From contig NZ_PVYX01000002.1 in the NCBI RefSeq assembly GCF_003001695.1, positions 1,116,001 through 1,180,000 of the forward strand: 64,000 nucleotides of DNA, read 5' to 3'. The notes below the pieces were generated by a model. The model saw only the letters and a list, made by a program, of their open reading frames with translations. It made no database searches and was not told where the DNA came from. Below, one piece after another: positions 16,237 to 25,567 of the stretch. Both the position numbers and the translations under genes were made by a program. Positions within the stretch are counted from its first letter, which is position 1. Each line of letters opens with the position of its first letter. Origin of the DNA: Flagellimonas meridianipacifica (lineage in GTDB: Bacteria; Bacteroidota; Bacteroidia; Flavobacteriales; Flavobacteriaceae).

Positions 16237-18639
16237 GTGAAAACTTTTAAGAAAGTACTTTGGGTACTTGGTATTCTGTTGGTTCTCATAGTTTTGGGGG
16301 CTACATTTTTCATTAATTCTTTAAAACCTGACTATAGCGGTCAAAAACCCTTAAAGGGCTTAAGCGGCGACGTTACGGTATATTACGATTCATACGGTAT
16401 TCCCCATATTTACTCAGAAAAGGAAGAGGATGCTTTTAGGGCGTTGGGATATGTTCATGCCCAAGATCGTTTATGGCAAATGGAGCTGCTCAGAAGAGTT
16501 GCCAAAGGAAGACTTTCCGAAGTGTTTGGGCCAGATTTACTGGAGACTGATAAGTTTTTCCTCTCTCTAGGTATTGATGAAAACACCCGAAAAACAGTCA
16601 AGGAATTAGATATGAACAGCCGCACAGTTATGCTTTGCAATGCATATCTGGATGGTATAAACGCGTTTATTGAGGATGGTCCTAAACCAGTTGAATTCTA
16701 TCTTACCGGTCTAGATGTTGAACCATTTACAATAGGGGATATTTATGATGCAGTAGGATATATGGCTTTTAGTTTTGCTCAGGCGCACAAGACAGACCCA
16801 CTACTTACGGATATATATAATGATTTGGGGCAGGAGTATTTGGACGATATGACCATTTATTCGGATGCCTCTACTGTCTGGATAAAAAACTTTAAAGATA
16901 ATGCCGTTGACACTGTCTCGAAGGATGTAATGTCGACTGTATCACGAGCACTTAAAAAACTACCTATTCCTCAGTTTGAAGGGAGCAATAGTTGGGTTTT
17001 GGGACCGAACAAAACGAAATCGGGCAAAGTCATTTTGGCAAATGACCCGCATATTGGGTTTGCCCAACCTTCGGTTTGGTATGAAGCTCACCTAAGCACC
17101 CCCACCTATGAAAAATATGGATATCATTTAGCAGGAGTACCCTTCCCTCTTTTGGGACATGATAGAAACCTAGCTTATGGATTGACCATGTTTCAGAATG
17201 ATGATCTTGATTTTTACGTTGAGGAAACCAATGCTTCTGACAGCACTTTGTACAAAACAGAAAAGGGTTGGGAAAAATATGAAATTGTAAAAAAGACCAT
17301 TCTTGTCAAGGATGGAGACCCAGTTTCTTTTGAATATAAAACGACCAGGCATGGACCGGTTTTAAACGGAATTGCAGAACAAGTAAAGGACCAACGGCCA
17401 ATTGCCATGTCATGGATGTATACCAAATGGGAAAACCGAGTTTTGGATGCACTTTATGGTATTTCTCATGCACAAAACATTGAAGAGTTTAAGAAAGCAC
17501 TTCCCAAAATTCATGCTCCCGGCCTAAACGTGATGTATGGCGATGTGAAGGGCAATGTGGCCTGGTGGGCCTCCGCTCAGTTATACCAGATGCCGGATAG
17601 TACATCAACCAAGTTCTTTTTAGATGGGGTTTCGGGTACCCAGGAACCGGTGCGATATCTTGACTTTTCAGAAAATCCAAGCGCCGTAAACCCACCTTGG
17701 AATTATGTTTATTCTGCAAACAATCAACCTGATTCCATTGCCGGGATGCTGTATCCGGGCTACTATCTTCCAGAAAATCGAGCCAAAAGAATAGTTGAAT
17801 TGTTGGAGCCAAAAGATGATTGGGACAAAGAATCCGTATCAGAAATGATTTTGGATGTAACATCCTCAGTTAATCCCGAGTTGGTGAGGGAATTGATAAA
17901 GCTTTTGGATGTTTCCCATCTTCAGCAGGAACAATTGGTTTTGATAGATGAGTTGAGAAAGTGGGATGGAACCTACTCTCTGGACAGCAAAAGTGCTGTT
18001 TTGTATCACCGTTGCGAGTATTTTGTGCTAAAAAACACCTTTGAGGACGAGCTTGGAAAAGAAAGATTCGAACAATTCCTTTCAACACATTTAATGAAAA
18101 GGCAAATAGCCTGGGGAGCAATAATGAAAGTGGGAAAATGGTGGGACAATGTACTAACGCCCAATATCAAAGAGACACGAAATGACGTTGTATTGAAGTC
18201 CTTTGTTGATGCATGGATTTCCTTAAAAACCGATTTGGGACAAAACACAGACGATTGGACATGGGAAAAAGTACATACCCTTGAGCATAAGCATCCCATT
18301 GGAGAGGTAGAAAGTTTGCGTAAATATTTTAATGTAGGACCATTTCCGATTGTAGGAACGCGAGAGGTTATCAACAATTTGGCCTTTCCTTATGATAGCA
18401 CAGGATATTACAAAGTAAACTCAGGTCCCTCTACTCGCCGAATCATAGATTTTTCGGATATTGAAAATAGTTTAAGTATTCTTCCCACAGGTCAGTCTGG
18501 AAATCCACTAAGTGAACACTACGACGACCAGGCAGAGATGTTTGTTAATGGAGAGTTTAGAAAAATGATGATGAACAAAGAGGAAATTATGCAAAAAGCA
18601 CATTCTCAATTAGACTTTAAACCTGTTTCTGAACAGTAA
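16237..18639 (+). CDS. Penicillin-acylase-family N-terminal nucleophile hydrolase
   Basis: An 800-residue exported amidase of the S45 family. An N-terminal hydrophobic helix (about 7-29) acts as signal peptide or anchor. The alpha-chain part has HIYSEKEEDAFRALGYVHAQDRLWQMELLRR (key residues GYVHAQDRLWQME), typical of the family. The self-cleaved beta chain would begin at Ser250 in EGSNSWVLGP, followed by LANDPHIGF and VPFPLLGHDRNLAYGLT, which contribute the oxyanion and substrate pocket. These enzymes cleave acyl amides such as N-acyl homoserine lactones, phenylacetyl amides or beta-lactam side chains, and the natural substrate is not predictable. The start is GTG at 16237. The gene stands alone, with an inverted repeat just upstream. 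Confidence 0.93.
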   Translation: MKTFKKVLWVLGILLVLIVLGATFFINSLKPDYSGQKPLKGLSGDVTVYYDSYGIPHIYSEKEEDAFRALGYVHAQDRLWQMELLRRVAKGRLSEVFGPDLLETDKFFLSLGIDENTRKTVKELDMNSRTVMLCNAYLDGINAFIEDGPKPVEFYLTGLDVEPFTIGDIYDAVGYMAFSFAQAHKTDPLLTDIYNDLGQEYLDDMTIYSDASTVWIKNFKDNAVDTVSKDVMSTVSRALKKLPIPQFEGSNSWVLGPNKTKSGKVILANDPHIGFAQPSVWYEAHLSTPTYEKYGYHLAGVPFPLLGHDRNLAYGLTMFQNDDLDFYVEETNASDSTLYKTEKGWEKYEIVKKTILVKDGDPVSFEYKTTRHGPVLNGIAEQVKDQRPIAMSWMYTKWENRVLDALYGISHAQNIEEFKKALPKIHAPGLNVMYGDVKGNVAWWASAQLYQMPDSTSTKFFLDGVSGTQEPVRYLDFSENPSAVNPPWNYVYSANNQPDSIAGMLYPGYYLPENRAKRIVELLEPKDDWDKESVSEMILDVTSSVNPELVRELIKLLDVSHLQQEQLVLIDELRKWDGTYSLDSKSAVLYHRCEYFVLKNTFEDELGKERFEQFLSTHLMKRQIAWGAIMKVGKWWDNVLTPNIKETRNDVVLKSFVDAWISLKTDLGQNTDDWTWEKVHTLEHKHPIGEVESLRKYFNVGPFPIVGTREVINNLAFPYDSTGYYKVNSGPSTRRIIDFSDIENSLSILPTGQSGNPLSEHYDDQAEMFVNGEFRKMMMNKEEIMQKAHSQLDFKPVSEQ

Positions 18640-18650
18640 ACCAGGTTTTT
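18619..18650 (+). terminator. Possible terminator hairpin overlapping the acylase stop
   Basis: AAACCTG at 18619-18625 and CAGGTTT at 18642-18648 pair over 7 bp with a 16-base loop and are followed by TT at the end of a run of five T. The stop codon lies in the loop. The stem is short for a strong terminator. Confidence 0.35.
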
Positions 18651-18945
18651 ATCCAAAACAAAAGGTTAGGCCATTTAGTCAAGCTATTCAAATGTAATTT
18701 AGGAAGCTTTTTATCTATATTTTCTGATTATCGCTAGTACGTAGGTTTCCTTTTAGTCTATAAATCTCTTGTCTTCAATTCATCTACATGTCTGGTTATC
18801 AATTAGTATGGTCCTCGCTATAAAGTAGTATTAAGTAAAAATTAAAAATAAATGATTTATTCTATGTAATTCTTGTTCAAAATTAGTCTTAACTTCCCTA
18901 TTTTTATGTTTTAAGAATGAACATTAGTTATAAGCTCTATATAAG
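18640..18945. other. AT-rich 306-bp spacer before the receptor operon
   Basis: No credible gene is seen. The 3' part holds TTG at 18873-18875 and TATTTTTA at 18899-18906, a loose match to a Bacteroidota promoter with an overlong spacer (23 bp). A ten-codon open frame at 18917-18949 lies at its end and is listed separately. Confidence 0.5.
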
Positions 18946-18949
18946 TTGA
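18917..18949 (+). other. Ten-codon leader frame overlapping the start of the next gene
   Basis: ATG at 18917 opens a frame encoding MNISYKLYIS and stopping with TGA at 18947-18949. The TTG start of the following gene (18946) overlaps this stop as TTGA. Either it is a leader peptide that couples translation to the weak TTG start, or a one-base change has separated a normal ATG start and signal-peptide N-terminus from the rest of that gene. The peptide's content (basic, then hydrophobic) fits the start of a signal peptide. Confidence 0.4.
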
Positions 18950-19671
18950 TTAAATCATTACTTCTCTCCTGTTTTTCTTTGTTCCTAGGATTTCTGGTAG
19001 TTGCTCAAAATAACAAAACGGAGGTTATTGAAGGCTATGTTGCTTTTGACGCTGTGGTTGGAATTGAAAACACAGATTTGAGTCAAGGTGTATTATATTT
19101 AGAAAAGTACAGGACAATCAATGACAAAAAACAATTTTTTAAATCTTCGGACTTCGAAAAAGGAGATATTTGGTATAAAGGACAACCTTATTACGAAAAA
19201 CCCCTAAAATACGACGCCCATCACGATCAAATACTTGTTCAAATCCAAAGTCAATCAACTGGACAGCGAGCAACCTTGCAACTATTTAAGAGTGAGATTG
19301 ACTCATTTAACCTTCTTGAACATCGTTTTATACATTTGAATCCTTCAAAGGAAAATGAAAGTTTAACTGCTGGTTTTTACGAAAGTTTATATCAAAAAGA
19401 AGAACTAAGACTATTCGTTAGACATAGTAAAAATAGGGTGCAGTTAAAAGGAAAATCATTTGTTTACTACGAATTTCCAGAATTTAAAAAACAATATTTG
19501 CTGTCCTCTAATAAGGAGTTTTATAGTTTGAATTCAAAAAAGGAAATTTTAGAAGCCTTCAAAATAGATAAGAAAGATTTAAATCCAATTTACAAGGAGC
19601 TCAAGCGAAAATACAAGGACCAAAACAAATTTATGGTGGAATTAGTAAAGCAAATAGGAAGTATCCCATGA
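18946..19671 (+). CDS. Unknown secreted protein, first gene of the receptor operon
   Basis: A 241-residue protein with a signal peptide (IKSLLLSCFSLFLGFLVVAQ) and no lipobox cysteine at the cleavage site. The mature part is rich in Lys, Tyr and Phe, with alternating strands (GVLYLEKYRTINDKKQFFKS, then DQILVQIQSQSTGQRATLQL), and a helical, very basic end (KELKRKYKDQNKFMVELVKQ). No family is recognised. The start given is TTG at 18946, an unusual codon. An ATG 29 bp upstream in another frame suggests a leader peptide or a frameshift near the start. The stop overlaps the TonB receptor start by 4 bp (ATGA), so it is surely co-translated with the receptor and probably works with it in the periplasm or at the cell surface (inference). 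Confidence 0.75.
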   Translation: MIKSLLLSCFSLFLGFLVVAQNNKTEVIEGYVAFDAVVGIENTDLSQGVLYLEKYRTINDKKQFFKSSDFEKGDIWYKGQPYYEKPLKYDAHHDQILVQIQSQSTGQRATLQLFKSEIDSFNLLEHRFIHLNPSKENESLTAGFYESLYQKEELRLFVRHSKNRVQLKGKSFVYYEFPEFKKQYLLSSNKEFYSLNSKKEILEAFKIDKKDLNPIYKELKRKYKDQNKFMVELVKQIGSIP

Positions 19672-22466
19672 ATTATAAATTACACAGAACTTCAAATTAC
19701 GTTAGGGTACTTCTTTTTACCATTTTTACACTCTGTATATTCAAGACTCATGCACAAGAAAGACTGCCCTCTGTATCTTTAAATACTGAAAACCAGTCAA
19801 TCGTTACAGTATTTGAAATTTTGCAAGAGCAAACGGGGTTTAAGTTTTATTATGATACCAATTGGTTTGGCGCTGAAGGCATTACCAAGTCCTACACAAA
19901 TGTTGCTGTTGACGTAGTACTAAAGGATATCCTGAGGGATACTGATATTAACTTTTACATAGACGATGATAACAATGTATTTCTGACAAGAAATAGTTTT
20001 GTCTATGATACCTTGCCAGAAAACTTTTTCGGAGAACAAGAAGAATCAGCTGTAATTGAAACTGAAGAAATAGAAACTGACACGGGACCGGTTTTTGAAG
20101 ATAAGACCAGAAGAGTCAGTGAGAGAGTTGAAACCGTTAGAATAGGAAAAGCGACATCCAATAGAAATCAAAGTGAGGTAAGGTTAACAGGACGAGTAAC
20201 AGACTTCATTACTGGGAAACCTGTTCCCGATTTATCCATTTTGGTGGATGATGGACAACAGGGGACCTCTACAAACAGTAATGGAGAATACAGTATTAAT
20301 ATAAAGAGGGGAACACATGTCATTAAGGTTAGTGGGCTTGGATACAAGGATAGGGTGAAAAACGCTATCGTTTATAACAGTGGTGTTCTTGATTTTAGTG
20401 TTGAAGAGAGTATTGAAGCACTGGATGAAGTTGTAGTTAGTGAGAATGCAAGGCGGAATGTCGAAATCCCGGTAACCGGTTTAGTGAGTTTAGAAATAGA
20501 ACAAATAAAGACTATTCCCCTTGTGCTAGGAGAGCGGGATATCTTAAAAGCCGCATTAACCTTACCTGGTATATCCAATGCCGGAGAAGGAGCTTCAGGA
20601 TTTAATGTTAGGGGAGGTAAAACAGACCAAAATTTGGTGTTGTTGGATGACGGGGTTATATATAACCCTTCCCATTTTTTTGGTATTTTCTCTGCACTCA
20701 ATCCCTTTAGCACAGGTTCGGCAGATATCTATAAGGGCAGTATTCCAGTGCAATTCGGAGGAAGGCTATCTTCTGTATTTGATTTGAAAACAAAAACACC
20801 AAACACCGAAAAGTTTTCTGGTGAAGCCGCAATTGGTCCCGTGACCAGCAATTTAGTTTTGGAAGTACCGATAAAAAAAGAAAAAGCTGGACTATTGGTT
20901 GGCGGAAGGGGAACCTATTCAGGCTGGATATTACGCTCTTTGGACGATGAACAGCTAAGTGAAAGCGAGGCTTCCTTTTTTGATGTTGTTGCCAAGTATA
21001 ATCATACCCTTGATGAGAATAATGAGATTAGAGCAACGGGATATTTTAGCCGTGATGCTTTTAGCATTACCTCAGATTCCATTTTTAATTATAGCAATAG
21101 ATTGGCTTCTTTGAGATGGAATCACAAATTCAATGAGAAAAACACGGGTAGCCTCATACTGACCAACAGTCAATATAGGTTTAATATAGAATTTGATGGA
21201 GATTCCAATACAGATTTTGATTTAGGATATATTAATAACGAGAGTGAACTTAGACTCGAATTCAATTATTTGCATAGCAAAGCACATAAATTTAAATATG
21301 GGATTTCTGGTAAATTATATCAAATTGATCCAGGGAACGTAGATCCCTTAAATGCAGATTCAGAGGTTACACCCTTATCCATACCAAGAGAAAGAGCAGT
21401 GGAATCAGCACTTTTCTTTTCGGACACGTATACGGTAAATGAAAAACTTCTCATAGATGCTGGAGTTAGATTATCATTATATGCTGCCTTGGGGGAAGGT
21501 ATTCAACGAATTTATGAAGAAAATGCTCCTAGAAATTCGAGTACATTGGTGGAAACTCGGGAATTTGATCAAAACGAGGTTATTGAAACTTACGGAGGGC
21601 CTGAATTTAGAATATCGGGACGTTACTTTTTGAATCCAGATTTGTCTTTGAAAGCTAGTTTCAACAATACGTTTCAATACATTCATACGTTGAACAGCAA
21701 TACCACGGTCTCGCAAACAGATACCTATAAACTTTCAGATTTAAATATTAGGCCTCAACAGGCAAATCAGTTTTCTTTAGGTCTCTTTAAGAATTTTAAA
21801 GACAATGAATATGAGTTAAGTATTGAAGGCTTTTACAAGAGACAGAGAAACCTGTTGGATTTTGAAGTCGGGGCGCAATTGTTACTGAATGAAACAGTTG
21901 AAGCCGAAGTGCTCCAAGGTGATGGAAGAGCATATGGAGTTGAGTTTCTGTTGAGAAAGAATGAAGGTAGATTAAATGGCTGGTTGGGTTACTCGTATTC
22001 CCGCTCTTTTATACGTTTGGATAGTCCATTTAGGGAAGAGAGAGTGAATAACGGAGAGTTTTTTCCAACAAATTTTGATAGACCTCATGATGTTAGTTTA
22101 GTGACTAATTATAAGATTACAAACCGCTTGAGCGCGTCGGCCAACTTTGTATACCAAACAGGTCGTCCCGTGACTTTCCCATTAGGTCAATTTGAGTTTG
22201 ATAACGCTGATTTTGTTTTCTTTAGCGATAGAAATGAATTTCGAATTCCAGATTTTTATAGATTGGATTTGAGCATCAATCTAGAAGGAAACCACAAAAT
22301 CAAAAAGTTTGCACATAGTTTTTGGAGTCTCTCCATTTATAATGTTCTGGGAAGAAATAATCCGTTTTCAGTATTTTTTGTAACTGAAAATGGGGAGGTA
22401 AGGGCTTTACAAAGCTCAATCTTTGCAATTCCGATTCCAACAATTACCTATAACTTTAAATTTTAA
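19668..22466 (+). CDS. TonB-dependent outer-membrane receptor with STN and carboxypeptidase-regulatory-like domains
   Basis: A 932-residue receptor. After the signal peptide (about 1-30) comes an STN (secretin/TonB N-terminal) domain of about 70 residues (SIVTVFEILQEQTGFKFYYD), an acidic, Glu-rich linker, a CarboxypepD_reg-like domain (VRLTGRVTDFITGKPVPDLS to about 245), a plug domain with GFNVRGGKTDQNLVLLDDG, and a 22-strand-type barrel ending in the aromatic terminal residue (ITYNFKF). Such proteins import large ligands with energy from TonB. STN domains usually signal to a FecR/sigma pair, but none is adjacent. It overlaps the upstream gene by 4 bp and is followed 13 bp later by a DUF4249 lipoprotein, which may act as its surface partner. 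The ligand is unknown. Confidence 0.94.
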   Translation: MNYKLHRTSNYVRVLLFTIFTLCIFKTHAQERLPSVSLNTENQSIVTVFEILQEQTGFKFYYDTNWFGAEGITKSYTNVAVDVVLKDILRDTDINFYIDDDNNVFLTRNSFVYDTLPENFFGEQEESAVIETEEIETDTGPVFEDKTRRVSERVETVRIGKATSNRNQSEVRLTGRVTDFITGKPVPDLSILVDDGQQGTSTNSNGEYSINIKRGTHVIKVSGLGYKDRVKNAIVYNSGVLDFSVEESIEALDEVVVSENARRNVEIPVTGLVSLEIEQIKTIPLVLGERDILKAALTLPGISNAGEGASGFNVRGGKTDQNLVLLDDGVIYNPSHFFGIFSALNPFSTGSADIYKGSIPVQFGGRLSSVFDLKTKTPNTEKFSGEAAIGPVTSNLVLEVPIKKEKAGLLVGGRGTYSGWILRSLDDEQLSESEASFFDVVAKYNHTLDENNEIRATGYFSRDAFSITSDSIFNYSNRLASLRWNHKFNEKNTGSLILTNSQYRFNIEFDGDSNTDFDLGYINNESELRLEFNYLHSKAHKFKYGISGKLYQIDPGNVDPLNADSEVTPLSIPRERAVESALFFSDTYTVNEKLLIDAGVRLSLYAALGEGIQRIYEENAPRNSSTLVETREFDQNEVIETYGGPEFRISGRYFLNPDLSLKASFNNTFQYIHTLNSNTTVSQTDTYKLSDLNIRPQQANQFSLGLFKNFKDNEYELSIEGFYKRQRNLLDFEVGAQLLLNETVEAEVLQGDGRAYGVEFLLRKNEGRLNGWLGYSYSRSFIRLDSPFREERVNNGEFFPTNFDRPHDVSLVTNYKITNRLSASANFVYQTGRPVTFPLGQFEFDNADFVFFSDRNEFRIPDFYRLDLSINLEGNHKIKKFAHSFWSLSIYNVLGRNNPFSVFFVTENGEVRALQSSIFAIPIPTITYNFKF

Positions 22467-22479
22467 TTTTGGGTTTATA

Positions 22480-23739
22480 ATGTTGAAGAGATTAAAAAAA
22501 AGATTGCCAATTGTTTCCGTTTTATTAACACTTTCAGGTGTTTTCATCCACAGTTGTATAGAACCATTTGATACGGAAGGCATTGTCAATGATTTCGAAA
22601 GTGCTTTGGTAATCGAGGCTACGATTACCAATGAATTAAAGCAACACCAAATCAGATTAACGAGAGCATTTGAACTTGAAGCGGATAGTGCTAGGGCTGA
22701 GCGTGAAGCGAGTGTAGCGGTTTTTGATGATCAAGGTTCCGCATTTCAATTTTCTGAAATAGAGCCAGGGTTGTACCAGTCCAATCAAGTCTTTCAAGCA
22801 GAAGGGTCAAGGAATTACCAATTGTCCATTATGACTTCTGACGGAAGGAATTATACTTCGGACCCAGCTCAACTCACTCAGGAGACCCAAATAGAAAGTG
22901 TAGAGGCAGCACGGATTACAGATGACGATGGAAATGAAGGGATGGCCATATTGGTAAATAGCTTCGATCCAACAAACAACAGTAACTTATATCGATATGA
23001 ATATGAGGAGACTTTTTTAATAATTGCTCCAGATTGGACAGATACGGATTTGGTAAAATCAGTTCCTAATGAACCGGATAACTGTACAGTGGACCTCGTG
23101 TTTACAGGTGAGAACGATGAACGTATTTGTTATGGAACAAATGCCTCGAATACAATAATTTTGACCAATACTAACGGCTTGGATGAAGACAGGGTGTCGA
23201 GACTTCAAGTCCGCTTCATCAATAGAAATAATTTTATATTATCTCATAGGTATAGCATTCTTGTGCGGCAGTTTGTGCAATCCCCTGCTGCACACACATT
23301 CTACACACGTTTACAAGAACTCTCTCAAAGTGATGACCTATTTTCACAAACACAAACAGGACTTTTGGTAGGTAATGTATTCTCAGAGGAAGATGAAGAT
23401 GAAATTGTTTTGGGTTATTTTGAGGTATCAAGCGTGTCAGAGCAACGCATTTTCTTCAATTATGAAGACTTTTTTCCAGGAGAGGATTTACCGCCCTATG
23501 CTATCAACTGTAATAGGTCAGCACCCTCCTTTACACAACCCAGTGAGTTTGGATTTTTTGCAGGTTGTTTATTAAGTGAGTTGGTTGCAGTTGGAGCGGT
23601 TGAATATGTAGGACCAAATAATGGCGAGATACCTCCTTTTGGAGACCAGGGCGTCGGTCCTCATATAGTTGTACCTGCTCCATGTGGTGATTGTACACAA
23701 TTAGGTAGTAACATTAGGCCTTCGTTTTGGGTTGACTAA
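22480..23739 (+). CDS. DUF4249 lipoprotein
   Basis: A 419-residue exported lipoprotein. The signal peptide ends in the lipobox FIHSC (Cys about residue 26), and the sequence continues CIEPFDTEGIVNDFESALVI, the usual DUF4249 N-terminus with Ig-like strands (ATITNELKQHQIRLTRAFEL). The C-terminus is Cys- and Pro-rich (PAPCGDCTQLGSNIRPSFWVD). DUF4249 proteins accompany TonB-dependent receptors in Bacteroidota, and their role is unknown. By analogy with SusD they could be surface ligand-binding partners (inference). The frame is open from 22423, but ATG 22480 is taken because it starts the signal peptide. It starts 13 bp after the receptor stop. Confidence 0.9.
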   Translation: MLKRLKKRLPIVSVLLTLSGVFIHSCIEPFDTEGIVNDFESALVIEATITNELKQHQIRLTRAFELEADSARAEREASVAVFDDQGSAFQFSEIEPGLYQSNQVFQAEGSRNYQLSIMTSDGRNYTSDPAQLTQETQIESVEAARITDDDGNEGMAILVNSFDPTNNSNLYRYEYEETFLIIAPDWTDTDLVKSVPNEPDNCTVDLVFTGENDERICYGTNASNTIILTNTNGLDEDRVSRLQVRFINRNNFILSHRYSILVRQFVQSPAAHTFYTRLQELSQSDDLFSQTQTGLLVGNVFSEEDEDEIVLGYFEVSSVSEQRIFFNYEDFFPGEDLPPYAINCNRSAPSFTQPSEFGFFAGCLLSELVAVGAVEYVGPNNGEIPPFGDQGVGPHIVVPAPCGDCTQLGSNIRPSFWVD

Positions 23740-23749
23740 TCAAAGAAGA

Positions 23750-25567
23750 ATGCAAAAAAGAAAACTTACGTTACTAATAATTCTTTTAATGGGTATTGCC
23801 TCTAATTCTCTTGCGCAATTGAGATTAAATGAAGGGGGTAATGCGGAGCTGGCCGTAAAGTTCATATCTCTTCCAGAAGAAAATATTTTTTTGCATTTCA
23901 ACACCAATGTTCTTTTTACAGGGGAGCGGTTTTTTTACTCCTTGTATTGTTTGGATAGAGAAGAAAACAACCCAAGCAACTTAAGTCAGGTTGCTTACGT
24001 AGAATTGATTTCGGAAAATGGCATTTCGATAGTGAAACAAAAAGTCCAGTTGGATGGTGGTAGGGGCTATGGGGACTTTTTTATATCCGAAAAACAGTTA
24101 ACCGGAAGTTATAAGTTACTGGCCTATACGAATTGGATGAAAAACTTTGGTGTTGAATCGTTTTTTGAAACCGATGTTATTATTGTCAATCCGTACCAGG
24201 AGGTTCCTGAAAAATATCGAAAGTTGGATAAAGATTCAATTTCTGATGTAGTGCCCAATACAAACAACACCTCAAAAAAAACGGAACCTAAGTCTACTCC
24301 TAGCAAGATTACACTAAAGCTGGATAATCAAGTTGTTGGAAAGCGTAAAAAGGTTGCACTAGGTATACAGACAAAGGATTCATCCTTAGTAAACGGAAGC
24401 TACTCTTTATCCATATCAAAGAGAAGTGAGTTGTTTCCAAATGATAACAAACCTGTGAAGGAGTATTTAGGGAATAATGGCGATACAGAAGATTCGATAG
24501 AAAGACAAGGGTTTTTCTTTGCCTCAAATATGACATCCAATGAGATTTTTTACCTGCCAGAGTTAAGAGGAGAGCTTATTTCTGGACGTGTTGTGAATAG
24601 TAATACTGATTTACCTATACCAGAGCGTACCATTGCACTTTCAATTCCTGGAGAAGACTATCTTTTAAAGACAGCTACCACCAATGATCAAGGTCTTTTC
24701 TTTATAAATGTTGATGAAAAATATGAAAACTCAACAGCTATTATAGATAATGTAACAGGAGATTGGAGCGACTCCAAACTTTTGTTGGATGATAAGAAGA
24801 TTTCGTACGATAAGCTTGATTTCATGCCATTTAAGCTAAATATTGGGATGGCGGAGACAATTCGGAGACGTAGCGTGCAAAATCAGATTGCCAATGCATA
24901 CGCCTATCTGAGATTGGATAATGTTTTAAATCCCTACGTACGAACTCCATTCTACAGGGAAATGGAACGAACCTTTTATCTAGACGATTTTACGCGCTTC
25001 AAAACCCTTAGAGAAACATTTGTCGAGATTATTAATCAAGTGGGTATACGTAGAACCCCTAGCGGAAAACGCGTATTTCAGGTCTTTACAGATTTGGCAA
25101 GGGAGAAAAGCGGTTTACGACCCATGCTTTTTGTAGATGGTGTATTCATAAGCGAACATGAGAGTTTTATGGATTATGATGCGCGTAAAATAAAGGAAAT
25201 TAGTTTTTCCAAAGGTTTATATCGTCTAGGTTCAATATCTTTTGATGGAATACTAACGGTTACAACGATTGATGGAGATTTTGCAGAAACATTCTATTCT
25301 GGAAACCAATTGAAAATAGAATTGAATATTCCTGAAAGAAATAAGGATTATTTCAAACAAAACTACCATAAAGAGGATATTCAAGATTGGACACATATAC
25401 CTGATTTTAGAAGACAATTATTATGGATTCCGTTGATGCAGTTGGGAAAAGTGGAGCCTATAGAGTTTTATACGTCCAATATTGAAGGGGTCTATGATAT
25501 TACTTTACGTGGTTTCACCAAAACAGGGGAACTTATTTCGTCCACAACTACTTTGATGGTCAAGTAA
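23750..25567 (+). CDS. Secreted MG2-like protein with a plug-like C-terminal domain
   Basis: A 605-residue exported protein with signal peptide (LTLLIILLMGIASNSLAQ). Residues of about 25-150 match the macroglobulin-like MG2 strand pattern found in many Bacteroidota proteins (EENIFLHFNTNVLFTGERFF and GSYKLLAYTNWMKNFGVESF). Then comes a Ser/Thr/Lys linker, a second Ig-like region, a carboxypeptidase-regulatory-like segment (ISGRVVNSNTDLPIPERTIA), and near residue 465 a short block PMLFVDGVFISEH...ISFSKG..LTVTTIDGDF that resembles a TonB plug domain without a barrel. ATG 23750 is chosen over TTG 23732 because it directly precedes the signal peptide. It starts 10 bp after the DUF4249 stop and ends the operon. 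Function unknown, probably periplasmic or surface scaffold. Confidence 0.8.
   Translation: MQKRKLTLLIILLMGIASNSLAQLRLNEGGNAELAVKFISLPEENIFLHFNTNVLFTGERFFYSLYCLDREENNPSNLSQVAYVELISENGISIVKQKVQLDGGRGYGDFFISEKQLTGSYKLLAYTNWMKNFGVESFFETDVIIVNPYQEVPEKYRKLDKDSISDVVPNTNNTSKKTEPKSTPSKITLKLDNQVVGKRKKVALGIQTKDSSLVNGSYSLSISKRSELFPNDNKPVKEYLGNNGDTEDSIERQGFFFASNMTSNEIFYLPELRGELISGRVVNSNTDLPIPERTIALSIPGEDYLLKTATTNDQGLFFINVDEKYENSTAIIDNVTGDWSDSKLLLDDKKISYDKLDFMPFKLNIGMAETIRRRSVQNQIANAYAYLRLDNVLNPYVRTPFYREMERTFYLDDFTRFKTLRETFVEIINQVGIRRTPSGKRVFQVFTDLAREKSGLRPMLFVDGVFISEHESFMDYDARKIKEISFSKGLYRLGSISFDGILTVTTIDGDFAETFYSGNQLKIELNIPERNKDYFKQNYHKEDIQDWTHIPDFRRQLLWIPLMQLGKVEPIEFYTSNIEGVYDITLRGFTKTGELISSTTTLMVK

Noticed and set aside
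17489-18377. Antisense open frames of 124 and 123 codons within the acylase gene
   Set aside because: They are shadows of a conserved 800-residue hydrolase and have no promoter, hydrophobic or motif content of their own.
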